NCBI RefSeq assembly: GCF_007004665.1
Contig: NZ_ML660052.1
Span: 806,001-870,000 of the forward strand
DNA from: Denitrobaculum tricleocarpae
Lineage (GTDB): Bacteria; Pseudomonadota; Alphaproteobacteria; Kiloniellales; Kiloniellaceae
Direction of reading: 5' to 3'
DNA: 64,000 bases
Of the stretch, positions 52,346 to 61,134 are shown one piece after another (positions within the stretch are counted from its first letter, which is position 1; every line of letters begins with the position of its first letter). The notes beneath the pieces are model-generated. The model worked only from the letters and a program-made list of their open reading frames with translations, made no database searches and was not told the origin of the DNA. Made by a program: the position numbers and the translations under genes.

Positions 52346-53806
52346 GTGAAACCGCGTCATATCCTAAGCCCAAGTTGCTGTAAGGCCTTTGTTGTCGCTC
52401 TCGCCCTGCTGGTCGGCTCCCTGCAGGCTTCTCTTTCTTGGGCGCAGACGGACAGCACGGCGGCAGGTGCCCGCGTCCCCTCATCCGAAGGTGAGATAAA
52501 GCTCTCCTTTGCACCGGTGGTCAAGGCCACCGCGCCAGCGGTGGTGAACATCTTTTCGAAACGCCAGGTCACGCAACAGCGCCGCCCGTCGCTCTTTGAC
52601 GACCCCTTCTTCAAACGCTTTTTCGGCGAGCAGTTCGGCGGTCAGCGTAAGCGCGAGCGTATGGAGAGTTCGCTGGGTTCCGGCGTGATCGTCTCTGAAG
52701 ACGGCCTGATCGTCACAAACCATCATGTCATCAACGGTGCTACCGAGATCAAGGTGGTTCTCTCAGACCGCCGGGAGTTCCCTGCGGAACTGATCCTGGA
52801 CGACGAACGCACGGACCTTGCCGTTTTACGCGTGGACCCGGAAGGCGCCCGCCTGCCGACCATCCCGCTGCGCGACTCGGATGATGTCGAGGTGGGCGAT
52901 CTGATACTGGCGATCGGCAACCCCTTCGGAGTGGGACAGACGGTGACCAGCGGGATCGTCTCCGCCCTGGCGCGCACCCAGGTCGGGATTGGCGACTTCA
53001 GCTTTTTCATTCAGACGGATGCAGCGATCAATCCGGGCAACTCGGGTGGCGCCCTGGTGACGATGGATGGCCAGCTTCTGGGCATCAACACGGCGATTTA
53101 CTCGCGCAGCGGCGGCTCGGTGGGGATCGGTTTCGCGATTCCGGCCAACATGGTGCGCACGGTCATCGACTCGGCAAAGAATGGCGGTGCCCTGGTCCGG
53201 GCCTGGACCGGAATCACCGGCCAGACCCTGACCAGTGACCTGGCGATGGGCTTCGGTTTGGACCGGGCCGGCGGCGTGGTGGTCAGCCAGCTCTATGGCG
53301 GCGGGCCGGCCGACCGCGCCGGATTGAAGCCCGGCGACGTGATCCTGGCGGTCGACGGCGTGGAAATCCAGGACTACGAATCTCTTCGCTTCCGCGTGGC
53401 AACCCGTGGTCTGGGCGAGCAGGTTCCGATCGAGGTTTGGCGAGGGCGGCAGAACCTCGCGCTGAATCTCCCCATCGAGGCCGCGCCGGAGTCGCCGCCG
53501 CGCGAGGTCGTCCGCCTGCGGGGACAGCATCCACTGGCCGGCGCGCAGGTCGCCAACCTCTCGCCGGCACTGGCCGAGGAGCTTGACCTTCCCGGTGCCT
53601 GGGCCGGTGTTATCATCACCAAGATCGCCCGGGGCAGCACGGCGCAGCGGATCCGGATGCGTCCGGGCGATGTTCTGCTGGGTGTCAATGACCGGTCGAT
53701 CGCGGAAGTCGCGGATATCGACGGCGCCCTGGCCAGCAGCCAATCGCGGTGGCGGATCAGGTTCAGCCGGGGCGGAAAAGTCCGCTCCATCGATATCGGT
53801 CGCTAG
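52346..53806 (+). CDS. Do/DegP-type periplasmic serine protease with two PDZ domains
   Basis: 486 residues. A signal peptide (residues about 1-33, ending SWAQ) is followed by a trypsin-like domain with triad His127 (TNHHV), Asp157 (RTDLAVL) and Ser233 (GNSGG). PDZ1 lies around residues 265-365 (GGGPADRAGLKPGDVILAVD) and PDZ2 around 395-485 (RGSTAQRIRMRPGDVLLGVN). It degrades or refolds damaged envelope proteins. The start is GTG 52346. It is followed by rarA at 79 bp. The name degP, degQ or mucD cannot be settled. Confidence 0.95.
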   Translation: MKPRHILSPSCCKAFVVALALLVGSLQASLSWAQTDSTAAGARVPSSEGEIKLSFAPVVKATAPAVVNIFSKRQVTQQRRPSLFDDPFFKRFFGEQFGGQRKRERMESSLGSGVIVSEDGLIVTNHHVINGATEIKVVLSDRREFPAELILDDERTDLAVLRVDPEGARLPTIPLRDSDDVEVGDLILAIGNPFGVGQTVTSGIVSALARTQVGIGDFSFFIQTDAAINPGNSGGALVTMDGQLLGINTAIYSRSGGSVGIGFAIPANMVRTVIDSAKNGGALVRAWTGITGQTLTSDLAMGFGLDRAGGVVVSQLYGGGPADRAGLKPGDVILAVDGVEIQDYESLRFRVATRGLGEQVPIEVWRGRQNLALNLPIEAAPESPPREVVRLRGQHPLAGAQVANLSPALAEELDLPGAWAGVIITKIARGSTAQRIRMRPGDVLLGVNDRSIAEVADIDGALASSQSRWRIRFSRGGKVRSIDIGR

Positions 53807-53884
53807 GTCTTGCCGGCAAGGATAAGCTCGAAGGTGTTACATGCGGTCTGAAAACGTGAGCTTTTCGGTTATGAGGTCTCCGTA

Positions 53885-55177
53885 ATGTCCATGGGGCTCT
53901 TTGAAAGCCAGGCACCCCGGCCTCTGGCGGATCGTCTGCGTCCGCGCGCTCTGGACGAGGTCGTGGGGCAGGACCATCTGCTGAAGGACGATGCGCCGCT
54001 TGGCCGCATGGTGATGGGACACCGCCTTGCCTCCATGGTGCTCTGGGGGCCGCCCGGATGCGGCAAGACGACTATTGCCAGGTTGCTCGCCGACGTTTCC
54101 GATCTCGAGTTCGAGCCCTTGTCCGCGGTCTTCTCGGGTGTGGCGGATCTGCGCAAGGTCTTCGAGCGGGCCAAGGAGCGACGCCTGGCCGGGCGCGGGA
54201 CTCTGCTGTTTATCGACGAGATTCATCGCTTCAACCGGGCGCAGCAGGATGGCTTTCTCCCCTATGTCGAGGATGGCACCGTGGTGCTGGTTGGTGCCAC
54301 GACGGAAAATCCATCCTTTGAGCTGAACGCCGCGTTGCTGTCGCGCTGCCAGGTCTTCGTCCTGAAGCGTCTTGACGATACGGCGATGGATGAGCTCATG
54401 CGCCGTGCCGAGCGGGACAAGGGTAAAGCCTTGCCGCTCAAGGAGGATGCCCGCGCCGCGGTTGCCGCCATGGCGGATGGGGACGGGCGCTATCTGCTGA
54501 ACCTGGTCGAGGAGCTCTTTGCCCTGGAGGTCGGGGAGCTGCTTGATTCCGCGGCGCTTGCGGTGGTGATCCAGAAGCGGGCACCGATCTACGACAAGGC
54601 GCAGGAAGGGCACTACAACCTCATTTCCGCTCTGCACAAGTCTCTGCGAGGCTCCGACTGCGACGCGGCGCTTTACTGGCTCGCGCGTATGCTCTCGGCT
54701 GGTGAAGACCCCAACTACGTGGGCCGGCGTCTTTTGCGTTTCGCGGTCGAGGACGTCGGCCTGGCGGATCCGCAGGCTCTGACCCAGACCCTCGCGGCCT
54801 GGCAGAGCTATGAACGGCTCGGCAGTCCGGAGGGCGAGCTGGCGCTGGCCCAGGCGGTTGTCTATCTGGCGACCGCGCCGAAATCCAACGCGGCCTACAA
54901 GGCCTACAAAGAGTCGGTCCGCAGCGCCAAGGAGACTGGGTCTCTGGCACCGCCGATGCATATTCTGAACGCGCCGACGTCCCTGATGAAGGACCTTGGC
55001 TACGGTAAGGGCTATGCCTACGACCACGACACGGACGAGGGCTTTTCCGGGCAGAACTACTTCCCGGATGATATGCCGCGCCGGCAGTTCTACCGGCCGG
55101 TGGAGCGCGGCTTCGAACGGGAGATTCGAAAACGGCTCGATTATTGGGCGAAGCTGAGGGGCGAACGGGGCGCGTAA
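53885..55177 (+). CDS. rarA: Replication-associated recombination protein A (RarA/MgsA)
   Basis: 430-residue AAA+ ATPase of the clamp-loader clade acting at stalled forks. Walker A GPPGCGKTT (residues about 57-65), Walker B LLFIDEIHRFN, sensor 1 GATTENPSFELN and the C-terminal tetramerisation region (FPDDMPRRQFYRPVERGFE) are all present. Length is typical. It shares direction with the upstream protease gene, a frequent pairing in this class. Confidence 0.97.
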   Translation: MSMGLFESQAPRPLADRLRPRALDEVVGQDHLLKDDAPLGRMVMGHRLASMVLWGPPGCGKTTIARLLADVSDLEFEPLSAVFSGVADLRKVFERAKERRLAGRGTLLFIDEIHRFNRAQQDGFLPYVEDGTVVLVGATTENPSFELNAALLSRCQVFVLKRLDDTAMDELMRRAERDKGKALPLKEDARAAVAAMADGDGRYLLNLVEELFALEVGELLDSAALAVVIQKRAPIYDKAQEGHYNLISALHKSLRGSDCDAALYWLARMLSAGEDPNYVGRRLLRFAVEDVGLADPQALTQTLAAWQSYERLGSPEGELALAQAVVYLATAPKSNAAYKAYKESVRSAKETGSLAPPMHILNAPTSLMKDLGYGKGYAYDHDTDEGFSGQNYFPDDMPRRQFYRPVERGFEREIRKRLDYWAKLRGERGA

Positions 55178-55364
55178 CGCGCGGAAAGCCGCCGGTGTTT
55201 CCATCACTGCCTAGAATTTGAGCGCATTCACGTTATGGCTGCAGTGTGAGCCCTGCGTTTCCTGCGCGTCTGCCATTCCACCTTTCGAATTGTATCTGAC
55301 GCCATCAAGAGTAGGTTGCGCACACTCATTTTGCGGCTGAATAGACTCAGGTCAGAAGCACCGG

Positions 55365-55390
55365 GCAGAATCACTGAGCAGAATCACTGA
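55365..55390. repeat. 13-bp tandem duplication in the rarA downstream spacer
   Basis: GCAGAATCACTGA occurs twice head to tail (55365-55377, 55378-55390). The rest of the 311-bp spacer 55178-55488 shows no gene, terminator or clear promoter. Confidence 0.7.
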
Positions 55391-55488
55391 GAAGACTGAT
55401 CGCCTTTGGCGCTCAGTCAACTCCGGATCTGTATTGCGGCTCTCCCCACAGGGCTGCGCCGTCGTCAACGCCATTAAGGGATACAGGC

Positions 55489-56154
55489 ATGCCGGACTAC
55501 ACGTTACCCGAGAAGCAAACCGTCGCTCTTCTGACGCTCTCCGCGCAACGCGATTTTACGCTTCCCGGGTCGCCTGTGCGGGCCGCAGGGCTGGCTCGTG
55601 CCATCCCGGCCATGAAGCGCCTGGTGGACGGCTTCCGTCAGCAGGGGGCGCCGATCTATCATTCGGTGCGCCTCTATCGCCCTGACGGCACCAATGTCGA
55701 CGTCTGCCGGCGCCAGGCCGTCGAGGAAGGTCTGCGCATTCTCATGCCCGGCAGTTTTGGCTCTGAATTGATCGACGAAGTCAAACCCAAGGCCGGTATC
55801 CGCCTGGACCCGGATCTTCTCTTCGCCGGGAAGTTCCAGTCCATCGGCGAGAAAGAAGCCATCTTCTACCGCCCGCGCTGGGGTGCCTTCCACGACACCG
55901 GTCTGGAAGCGGAACTCAAGGCGCGCGGGGTGACCACCCTGGTGATCTGCGGCTTCAGCTTCGCCACCGGCACCCGGGCCACGATCTATGAGGCCAGTGC
56001 CCGCGACTTCCGTCTCGTGCTGGTGCCCGACGCGGTCTGTAACTCCACCGAAGAGGGCGTCCGCGAACTGGGCCGGATGGGCGTCTATCTGTTGAATGCC
56101 GAGAATTGCCTGACCTGGCTGACCAGTGAAGAGCGGTCAGGCGAGGCCGCCTGA
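55489..56154 (+). CDS. Isochorismatase-fold protein lacking the catalytic Asp-Lys-Cys triad
   Basis: 221 residues with a full cysteine-hydrolase (isochorismatase-like) fold. Close relatives as I recall them show D-x-Q-N-D-F, Y-K-P-R-W-G-A-F and N-C-P-R-T-T-I-Y-E-A-S. Here the same places read SAQRDFT, YRPRWGAFHDTG and TGTRATIYEASARDF, so Asp, Lys and Cys have become Ser, Arg and Gly. All other framework segments are kept (FRQQGAPIYHSVRLYRPDG, VDVCRRQAVEEGLRILMPGS). It is probably a binding or regulatory pseudoenzyme, unless it uses different chemistry. AAGGGA precedes ATG 55489. Confidence 0.85.
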   Translation: MPDYTLPEKQTVALLTLSAQRDFTLPGSPVRAAGLARAIPAMKRLVDGFRQQGAPIYHSVRLYRPDGTNVDVCRRQAVEEGLRILMPGSFGSELIDEVKPKAGIRLDPDLLFAGKFQSIGEKEAIFYRPRWGAFHDTGLEAELKARGVTTLVICGFSFATGTRATIYEASARDFRLVLVPDAVCNSTEEGVRELGRMGVYLLNAENCLTWLTSEERSGEAA

Positions 56155-56311
56155 TTTATAAAACAGATAGTTATTAACATCTGTTAACTTTCTACCTTTA
56201 ATGATCTCGGCAAAAGCCTTTCTCTGGGATGCTTTTGGGACTGTCCGTTGCGTTGGGAGGGGTGGTTTGCTAACAAGCCCAGCGCAGGATAATGCTGAGG
56301 ACCGGGCCGAC

Positions 56312-56450
56312 TAGAGCAGATCCGGTTTAGATGGAATCGCCTTCGGCGATCCGTCGTACCGGTGAATCTGCTCTACCACTATGATGTAGAGGGGGTTCAC
56401 ATGTTTTAGCGAAAACACAGAGTGTTTCCGTTAAAACATGACGCGCTCTA
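56312..56450. repeat. Mosaic hairpin element (RIME-like intergenic repeat)
   Basis: Three adjoining hairpins bounded by TAGAGC and GCTCTA. First, TAGAGCAGAT pairs with ATCTGCTCTA (56312-56375) around an inner GGAATCGCC/GGCGATCC hairpin. Second, CTCTAC/GTAGAG (56371-56391). Third, a 19-bp stem CATGTTTTA...TAAAACATG (56400-56440, one mismatch, AGA loop). It fills the spacer before crcB. The rest of 56155-56311 holds only an AT-rich inverted repeat (AACAGAT/ATCTGTT, 56162-56185). Confidence 0.75.
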
Positions 56451-56484
56451 GCGTTCGATTCTGAAGCGGCGTGAAAGGTGGCAG

Positions 56485-56871
56485 ATGCATATCCAGATTA
56501 TTCTGGCGGTGGCCTTGGGCGGCGCGCTTGGCGCGGTCGGGCGCTATCTTGCCGTCAGCCAGATCAGTCACTGGATGGGCGGCAGCTTTCCCTACGGAAC
56601 CCTCGCGGTCAATGTGGTCGGGTCCTTCGTCATGGCGGCATTGGTCGAGGTCTTTGCCTCTGTCTGGTCACCCTCCCAGATGATGCGGGCGTTTTTGACG
56701 GTCGGTTGCCTCGGGGCTTTCACGACCTTCTCGACTTTTTCCATGGAGACGGTGCTGCTGGTTGAGCGTGGTGAGACCGGACAGGCGGTCATCTACGCGC
56801 TGGCCTCCGTCATTCTCTCGGTGCTTGGGTTCTTTGCGGGGCTCCAGTTGTTCCGAACGATTTTAGGATAA
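56485..56871 (+). CDS. crcB: Fluoride ion channel CrcB/FluC
   Basis: 128 residues, four transmembrane helices, dual-topology homodimeric fluoride exporter. GGALGAVGRYL, the pore Asn in NVVGSF, and the TTFSTFS Phe-box/Na-site segment are all present. No fluoride riboswitch was recognised in front; the upstream spacer is a mosaic repeat. It is 7 bp before rluC, so the two are cotranscribed. Confidence 0.96.
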   Translation: MHIQIILAVALGGALGAVGRYLAVSQISHWMGGSFPYGTLAVNVVGSFVMAALVEVFASVWSPSQMMRAFLTVGCLGAFTTFSTFSMETVLLVERGETGQAVIYALASVILSVLGFFAGLQLFRTILG

Positions 56872-56878
56872 GCCTATT

Positions 56879-57943
56879 ATGCCTGTCGAAATGGTGACCG
56901 TAAGCAGCGAAGAATCCGGCGACCGCCTGGACCGCTGGCTAAAGCGCCGCTATGCGGACGTGACCCAGGGCCAGGTCGAGAAGCTGCTGCGGACCGGGCA
57001 GGTGCGCCTGGACGGCAAGCGCGCGAAGTCCTCGGCGCGGGTTGAAGCCGGACAGGTCGTCCGTGTGCCGCCTCTTGCGGCCGGTCCGGGCCGCTCGCCC
57101 GAAGCGGGAGCGCGCGCGGTCAGGAAGACCGCTGCCTCGAGCAAGGATATCAAGGCCTTGCAGGATGCGGTTATCTTCAAGGATGATTGGGTCCTAGCGA
57201 TCAACAAACCCAGCGGGCTTGCGGTGCAGGGCGGGACCGGACAAAGCCGACATGTGGACGCCATGCTCGACGGCCTGATCTTCGACCGCAAGGACCGTCC
57301 CAAGCTCGTTCACCGGCTCGACCGGGACACCAGCGGCGTGCTGCTGCTGGCGCGTACCGGCGCGGCGGCCCGCGATCTGACCGCGGCTTTCCGCGGGAAG
57401 GACGCCCGCAAGATCTATTGGGCCGTGGTGGTCGGAAAGCCCCCCAAGGCGCGCGGTGTGATCGACATGTCGCTGGGCAAGGCGGCTTCGGAGGGGGGCA
57501 TGGAGAAGGTTGCCGCCCTGGGCCCGGCAGGCAAACGCGCGCTGACGCTTTACCAGACAATTGCCACGGGGAAGGGGAAAAGCCGCGGGCTGACCTGGCT
57601 CGCGCTGATGCCTCTGACCGGGCGGACCCATCAGCTGCGCGTCCACTGCGCGGAGATGGGCATGCCGATCGTGGGTGATGGCAAGTACGGCGGCAAGCAG
57701 GCCTTCCCGGCGAAACCCGACTTTCCCAAACGCCTGATGCTCCACGCTCAGGAGATCGCCTTGCCGCATCCGGATGACGGTACGACCCTTCGGATCGCTG
57801 CGCCGCTGCCGGCGGATATGCAGGCGGCCTGGAAGGCATTCCACTTTGACATCAGGCACGGCGAAAACGTCGCGAACGATCTGGCGACCTATGCCGATGC
57901 GCTGGACCTGGAAAAGCGGAAACCGGATTCCATGGCGCGATAA
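56879..57943 (+). CDS. rluC: RluC/RluD-type 23S rRNA pseudouridine synthase
   Basis: 354 residues. An S4 RNA-binding domain (residues about 13-65; GDRLDRWLKRRYADVTQGQV) precedes the catalytic domain with the motif HRLDRDTSG (catalytic Asp148). GRTHQLRVHCAEMG and GDGKYGG complete the RluA-family core. The likely targets are uridines 955, 2504 and 2580 of 23S rRNA if it is a true RluC. A basic linker of about 30 residues separates the domains. Confidence 0.9.
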   Translation: MPVEMVTVSSEESGDRLDRWLKRRYADVTQGQVEKLLRTGQVRLDGKRAKSSARVEAGQVVRVPPLAAGPGRSPEAGARAVRKTAASSKDIKALQDAVIFKDDWVLAINKPSGLAVQGGTGQSRHVDAMLDGLIFDRKDRPKLVHRLDRDTSGVLLLARTGAAARDLTAAFRGKDARKIYWAVVVGKPPKARGVIDMSLGKAASEGGMEKVAALGPAGKRALTLYQTIATGKGKSRGLTWLALMPLTGRTHQLRVHCAEMGMPIVGDGKYGGKQAFPAKPDFPKRLMLHAQEIALPHPDDGTTLRIAAPLPADMQAAWKAFHFDIRHGENVANDLATYADALDLEKRKPDSMAR

Positions 57944-58108
57944 GCGCCATCGACAAAGATTCCGCGATGAGCGCCATCACCAGATACGCCGGACCTTTAA
58001 CGCTTCCTTGGCGCAGCCGGTCGCGGTTGCTAAGCTCGCCGTCCTTCGCGCATGGCGCCACGGTGGGTGAGCGTCCATTGATAACACTCGGACATTGCTG
58101 AAATCATT

Positions 58109-58810
58109 ATGCCTGACCACGCGAACGCCTCGGCAATGACACCTCGTCTGATCGTCTTCGACTTCGACGGCACCCTGGTGGATAGCCAGCGGGTGATCAT
58201 TGACTGCATGTCGGGCGCTTTCGCGCACCACGACCTGCCGGTGCCCACGCCGGATGCCATTCGCCGCTCCGTCGGGCTGGCCTTGGAATATGCCATCGCG
58301 TCCCTCCTGCCGGATCCCGACGACAGAGACCTCGCGGTCCGGGTCGCGGGTGCTTACCGTGAGCGCGCCTATGCGGTTCGCGAGAGCGGCAGTTACGACG
58401 AGCCTCTGTTCGAAGGCGTGCGCGAGACCATTGCAGCCCTGGACCAGCCGGAGATCTGGCTTGGCATCGCGACGGGCAAGAACCGCCGTGGCCTGCTGCA
58501 CAGCCTCGAAGTTCATGGATTGCACCATCACTTTACGACCTTGAAGACAGCGGACGACGGCCCGAGCAAGCCCCATCCCGAGATCCTGCAACAGGCCATG
58601 GATGAGACCGGTGTCGCACCGGAAAATACGGTGATGATCGGTGACACCACTTATGACATGTTGCTGGCGCAGAACGCCGGCGCGCAGGGGATCGGTGTTT
58701 CCTGGGGATACCATGGCACCGAGGAACTCTCGGCCAATGGCGCGTCGCGCATTGTGCAATCTTTCAGTGAACTTCTCGACGCGCTGTCGGAGAGCGCGCG
58801 AAAGGAGTAA
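58109..58810 (+). CDS. HAD-superfamily hydrolase, phosphoglycolate-phosphatase-like
   Basis: 233 residues. Motif I VFDFDGTLVDS (nucleophile Asp18, acid Asp20), motif II IATGKNRRGL (Thr), motif III Lys in PSKPHPEIL and motif IV MIGDTTYDML are complete, with a small helical cap (residues about 30-90), so it is a catalytically competent subfamily IA phosphatase. The substrate cannot be told from sequence. An alternative start at Met10 is possible. It lies in the crcB-rluC-HAD-ATP12 string. Confidence 0.88.
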   Translation: MPDHANASAMTPRLIVFDFDGTLVDSQRVIIDCMSGAFAHHDLPVPTPDAIRRSVGLALEYAIASLLPDPDDRDLAVRVAGAYRERAYAVRESGSYDEPLFEGVRETIAALDQPEIWLGIATGKNRRGLLHSLEVHGLHHHFTTLKTADDGPSKPHPEILQQAMDETGVAPENTVMIGDTTYDMLLAQNAGAQGIGVSWGYHGTEELSANGASRIVQSFSELLDALSESARKE

Positions 58811-58858
58811 TCTGTCGATGCGGGGGGCTCGGCGGCTGCAGGCAGATAACGGAATCGT

Positions 58859-59584
58859 ATGAGCACTTCAAGTAGTATCAAACGCTTTTATAAAAAAGCT
58901 GAAGTTGTTTCTTCGAAAGAGGGAGAAAGTGCCGGATTTACCGTCGCTCTCGACGGCCGGATTCTGCGCACACCCAACAAAGCGGCGTTACAGCTTCCAA
59001 CCCACAGCCTGGCCGAGGCGGTCGCATCCGAGTGGAACGCGCAGGGCGAAACGATCGATGCGCAGACCATGCCGATGATGACCCTGGCTTGCACCGCCAT
59101 CGATTGGGTCCACCAGGAACGGGCCCACGCGGTCGAGACAACGGCGGCCTTTGCCGAACACGATCTGGTCTGCTACTGGGCCGAAGAGCCCCCCGAGCTG
59201 GTGTCGCGGCAGCAGGAACACTGGCAGCCCTTGCTGGACTGGGTGACCTTGAGTTTTGACGCGCCGCTGATCGTCATTCCGGGCATTTTGTCCAAACCCC
59301 AGCCGGCGGCGTCCGTCGAAGCTTTGCGCCATGCGATCGAAAACCTCGACGACATGGCTTTGACCGCCTTACACACGGTGGTGTCCGCAGGGGGGTCGCT
59401 GGTGATCGGACTGGCATTGCTCCAACGGCGTCTGAGTGCGGACGAGGCCTTCACCGCGGCGCTGCTCGACGAGCTTTTTCAGATCGAGTTCTGGGGCGAG
59501 GATTCCGAAGCGGCGGCCCGCCATGCGGGCCTGCGCGGCGAATTCCATGCGGCTGCAAGTTTTCTATCCCTCCTGCGCGGATAG
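58859..59584 (+). CDS. ATP12 family F1-ATPase assembly chaperone
   Basis: 241 residues homologous to mitochondrial Atp12, which guards the alpha subunit of F1 during assembly. IKRFYKKAEVV, the FTVALDGRILRTPNKAALQL segment, WNAQGETIDAQTMPMMTLAC and the C-terminal QIEFWGEDSEAAARHAGLRG are family marks; the conserved acidic residue of WGED, needed in yeast, is present. It is essentially limited to alphaproteobacteria and mitochondria and so supports the lineage call. It converges with the phosphatase at 59592. Confidence 0.94.
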   Translation: MSTSSSIKRFYKKAEVVSSKEGESAGFTVALDGRILRTPNKAALQLPTHSLAEAVASEWNAQGETIDAQTMPMMTLACTAIDWVHQERAHAVETTAAFAEHDLVCYWAEEPPELVSRQQEHWQPLLDWVTLSFDAPLIVIPGILSKPQPAASVEALRHAIENLDDMALTALHTVVSAGGSLVIGLALLQRRLSADEAFTAALLDELFQIEFWGEDSEAAARHAGLRGEFHAAASFLSLLRG

Positions 59585-59591
59585 GTGACTT

Positions 59592-60182
59592 TCAAACGCC
59601 GGGAACCCGGACCCGCGCGGCGCTCTCATCGGACAGCATGAAAATTTCATCGTTGTCCTGATGGGCGGTCATGGTCTCTTCCCGCGACCAGCCGCAGAGA
59701 TAACCGACCAGACAGCGGTTGAGCATGCCATGGGCAACGGTGCAGATCACCGGTCCATCCGGCCGCAGGGCAGGTCGCAGGTTTTCCTCCGCGAAGCTCC
59801 TGACCCGCTGTACGACATCGGCATAGCTTTCTCCATCCGGGTACGGGCGGTTCCAGCGGTCGGCGTCCCGCCAAGCGGTTTTGCCTGGAAAGGCCACTTC
59901 GATTTCTTCCAGGGTCATGCCTTCGCAGGCGCCGAAACCGCATTCCTTAAGGCGGTCTTCGGGGCGGCGCTCCCGCCCGATAGTTTCGGCGATGGCCCCG
60001 GCGGTTTTCCAGGCGCGCTCAAGCGGGCTGGCGTAGAGCTCTTCGATCCCGGCGCTCGCCAGGAAAGCAGCGGCATTAAGGGCCTGTTGTTGACCCAGCA
60101 CGCTGAGCGGGGAATCCTGCTGGCCTTGAAAGCGTGCTTCGACATTCCATTCGGTCTGGCCATGACGTACGACGTAGAGCAT
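59592..60182 (-). CDS. Histidine phosphatase family protein (phosphoglycerate-mutase-like)
   Basis: 196 residues. The phosphohistidine motif VVRHGQTEWN (His8) and the second catalytic His in CTVAHGMLNR are intact, with the acidic residue region RLKECGFGACEGMTLEEIE. The substrate is unknown; relatives act on cobalamin intermediates, phosphoglycerate-like or broad phosphate esters. It is divergent from the gene at 60280 across 97 bp. Confidence 0.92.
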   Translation of the reverse strand: MLYVVRHGQTEWNVEARFQGQQDSPLSVLGQQQALNAAAFLASAGIEELYASPLERAWKTAGAIAETIGRERRPEDRLKECGFGACEGMTLEEIEVAFPGKTAWRDADRWNRPYPDGESYADVVQRVRSFAEENLRPALRPDGPVICTVAHGMLNRCLVGYLCGWSREETMTAHQDNDEIFMLSDESAARVRVPGV

Positions 60183-60279
60183 TCGCGCGTTCCGCGTTAG
60201 GTTTCAAATTGTGATGAGGTTTTGGGGCGCCGGTTCGATGTGCCCCGCAAATCTAGTGTGCGCCGGGAGCCTGTGCAAT

Positions 60280-60753
60280 ATGGAACAGCTGGAACTACCC
60301 AGCGACGAAGTCTGGTCCGAACGGAGGTTCTGGTTCGAGGATCTCGAGGCGACGGCCGGGCAAAGCGGCGCACCTGCGCCAAGCGAGCAGGCCTGCGCGC
60401 TGATGATCGATCTTCAGTCCAGCTTTTGCGCCGGGGCCTTTTCGGCAGTGGTGATTCTCGCCGCTGCCATTATCGAGGCGCAGGCCGAGAGGGCGCAAAT
60501 AGACGATAGACAGCAAGATCCGGGGTACCGAAAGGCCCGGCGTTGGTTGCAGGACCTGCGCAACAAACTGGTCCATGAAGACCGGGAGTCGCCCGCGATC
60601 ACGGTCGAGGATCACTGGCTGCGGCGCGGCGAATGGGAGACTGCGGCGCGGCGCGCTATTGTTCTGGCCTTTGCCGCGCTCTATCCCGATGCGGACTTGT
60701 CTGGCGCGCACCTGCCCGGGGCAGCACCGCACTCGCAGGAGGATCCGGCATGA
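60280..60753 (+). CDS. Hypothetical helical protein upstream of acylphosphatase
   Basis: 157 residues from ATG 60280 (MEQLELPSDEVWSERRFWFE), with GGGAG upstream. It is mainly helical, with a hydrophobic Ala-rich helix (GAFSAVVILAAAIIEAQAER) and the segment YRKARRWLQDLRNKLVHED. That resembles the RNxxxHE-type motif of DUF4145/HEPN-like domains, but I cannot assign it. Its stop overlaps the acylphosphatase start (ATGA), so the two are translationally coupled. Confidence 0.7.
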   Translation: MEQLELPSDEVWSERRFWFEDLEATAGQSGAPAPSEQACALMIDLQSSFCAGAFSAVVILAAAIIEAQAERAQIDDRQQDPGYRKARRWLQDLRNKLVHEDRESPAITVEDHWLRRGEWETAARRAIVLAFAALYPDADLSGAHLPGAAPHSQEDPA

Positions 60754-61034
60754 CCTCCTCCGTAAAGACTCTTCGCGCCGTGATTTCCGGGCGGGTTCAG
60801 GGCGTCTGGTTTCGCGGCTGGACCGAGCGGGAGGCAGGGAAGCTTGGATTGGACGGATGGGTGCGCAACTGCCCTGACGGGTCTGTCGAAGCTCTCTTTT
60901 CCGGCGAAGCTGTTGCGGTAGATGCCATGATCGAAGCCTGCTGGCGCGGCCCTCCCGCAGCAAAGGTGGTCTCGGTGGAAGTTGTCGAGGCTGAAGCGCC
61001 CGAGGAATCTGGCTTTCTTCACCTAAGACGCTAA
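60750..61034 (+). CDS. acyP: Acylphosphatase
   Basis: 94 residues, hydrolyses acyl-phosphate bonds. The signature GRVQGVWFRGWT contains the phosphate-binding Arg22, and GWVRNCPDGSVEALFSG contains catalytic Asn40. It begins inside the stop codon of the preceding gene. Confidence 0.95.
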   Translation: MTSSVKTLRAVISGRVQGVWFRGWTEREAGKLGLDGWVRNCPDGSVEALFSGEAVAVDAMIEACWRGPPAAKVVSVEVVEAEAPEESGFLHLRR

Positions 61035-61134
61035 ATGCCACAGGAAGTACACGGCCTGGCTGCAGCGTTTCCCTGCTAGTATTTTCTCTTTGGTTTTCGA
61101 TAGCCTGTCGTTCGCGTCTTGATCGGGAAGAACT

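Noticed and set aside
56162-56188. CtrA-like TTAA pairs after the isochorismatase-fold gene
   Set aside because: The TTAA spacing is 6 bp rather than 7 and there is no downstream gene of the right kind; more likely a plain AT-rich hairpin.
56155-56484. Fluoride riboswitch before crcB
   Set aside because: I looked for the conserved GGNGAUGG and pseudoknot segments and did not find them; the spacer is a mosaic hairpin element.
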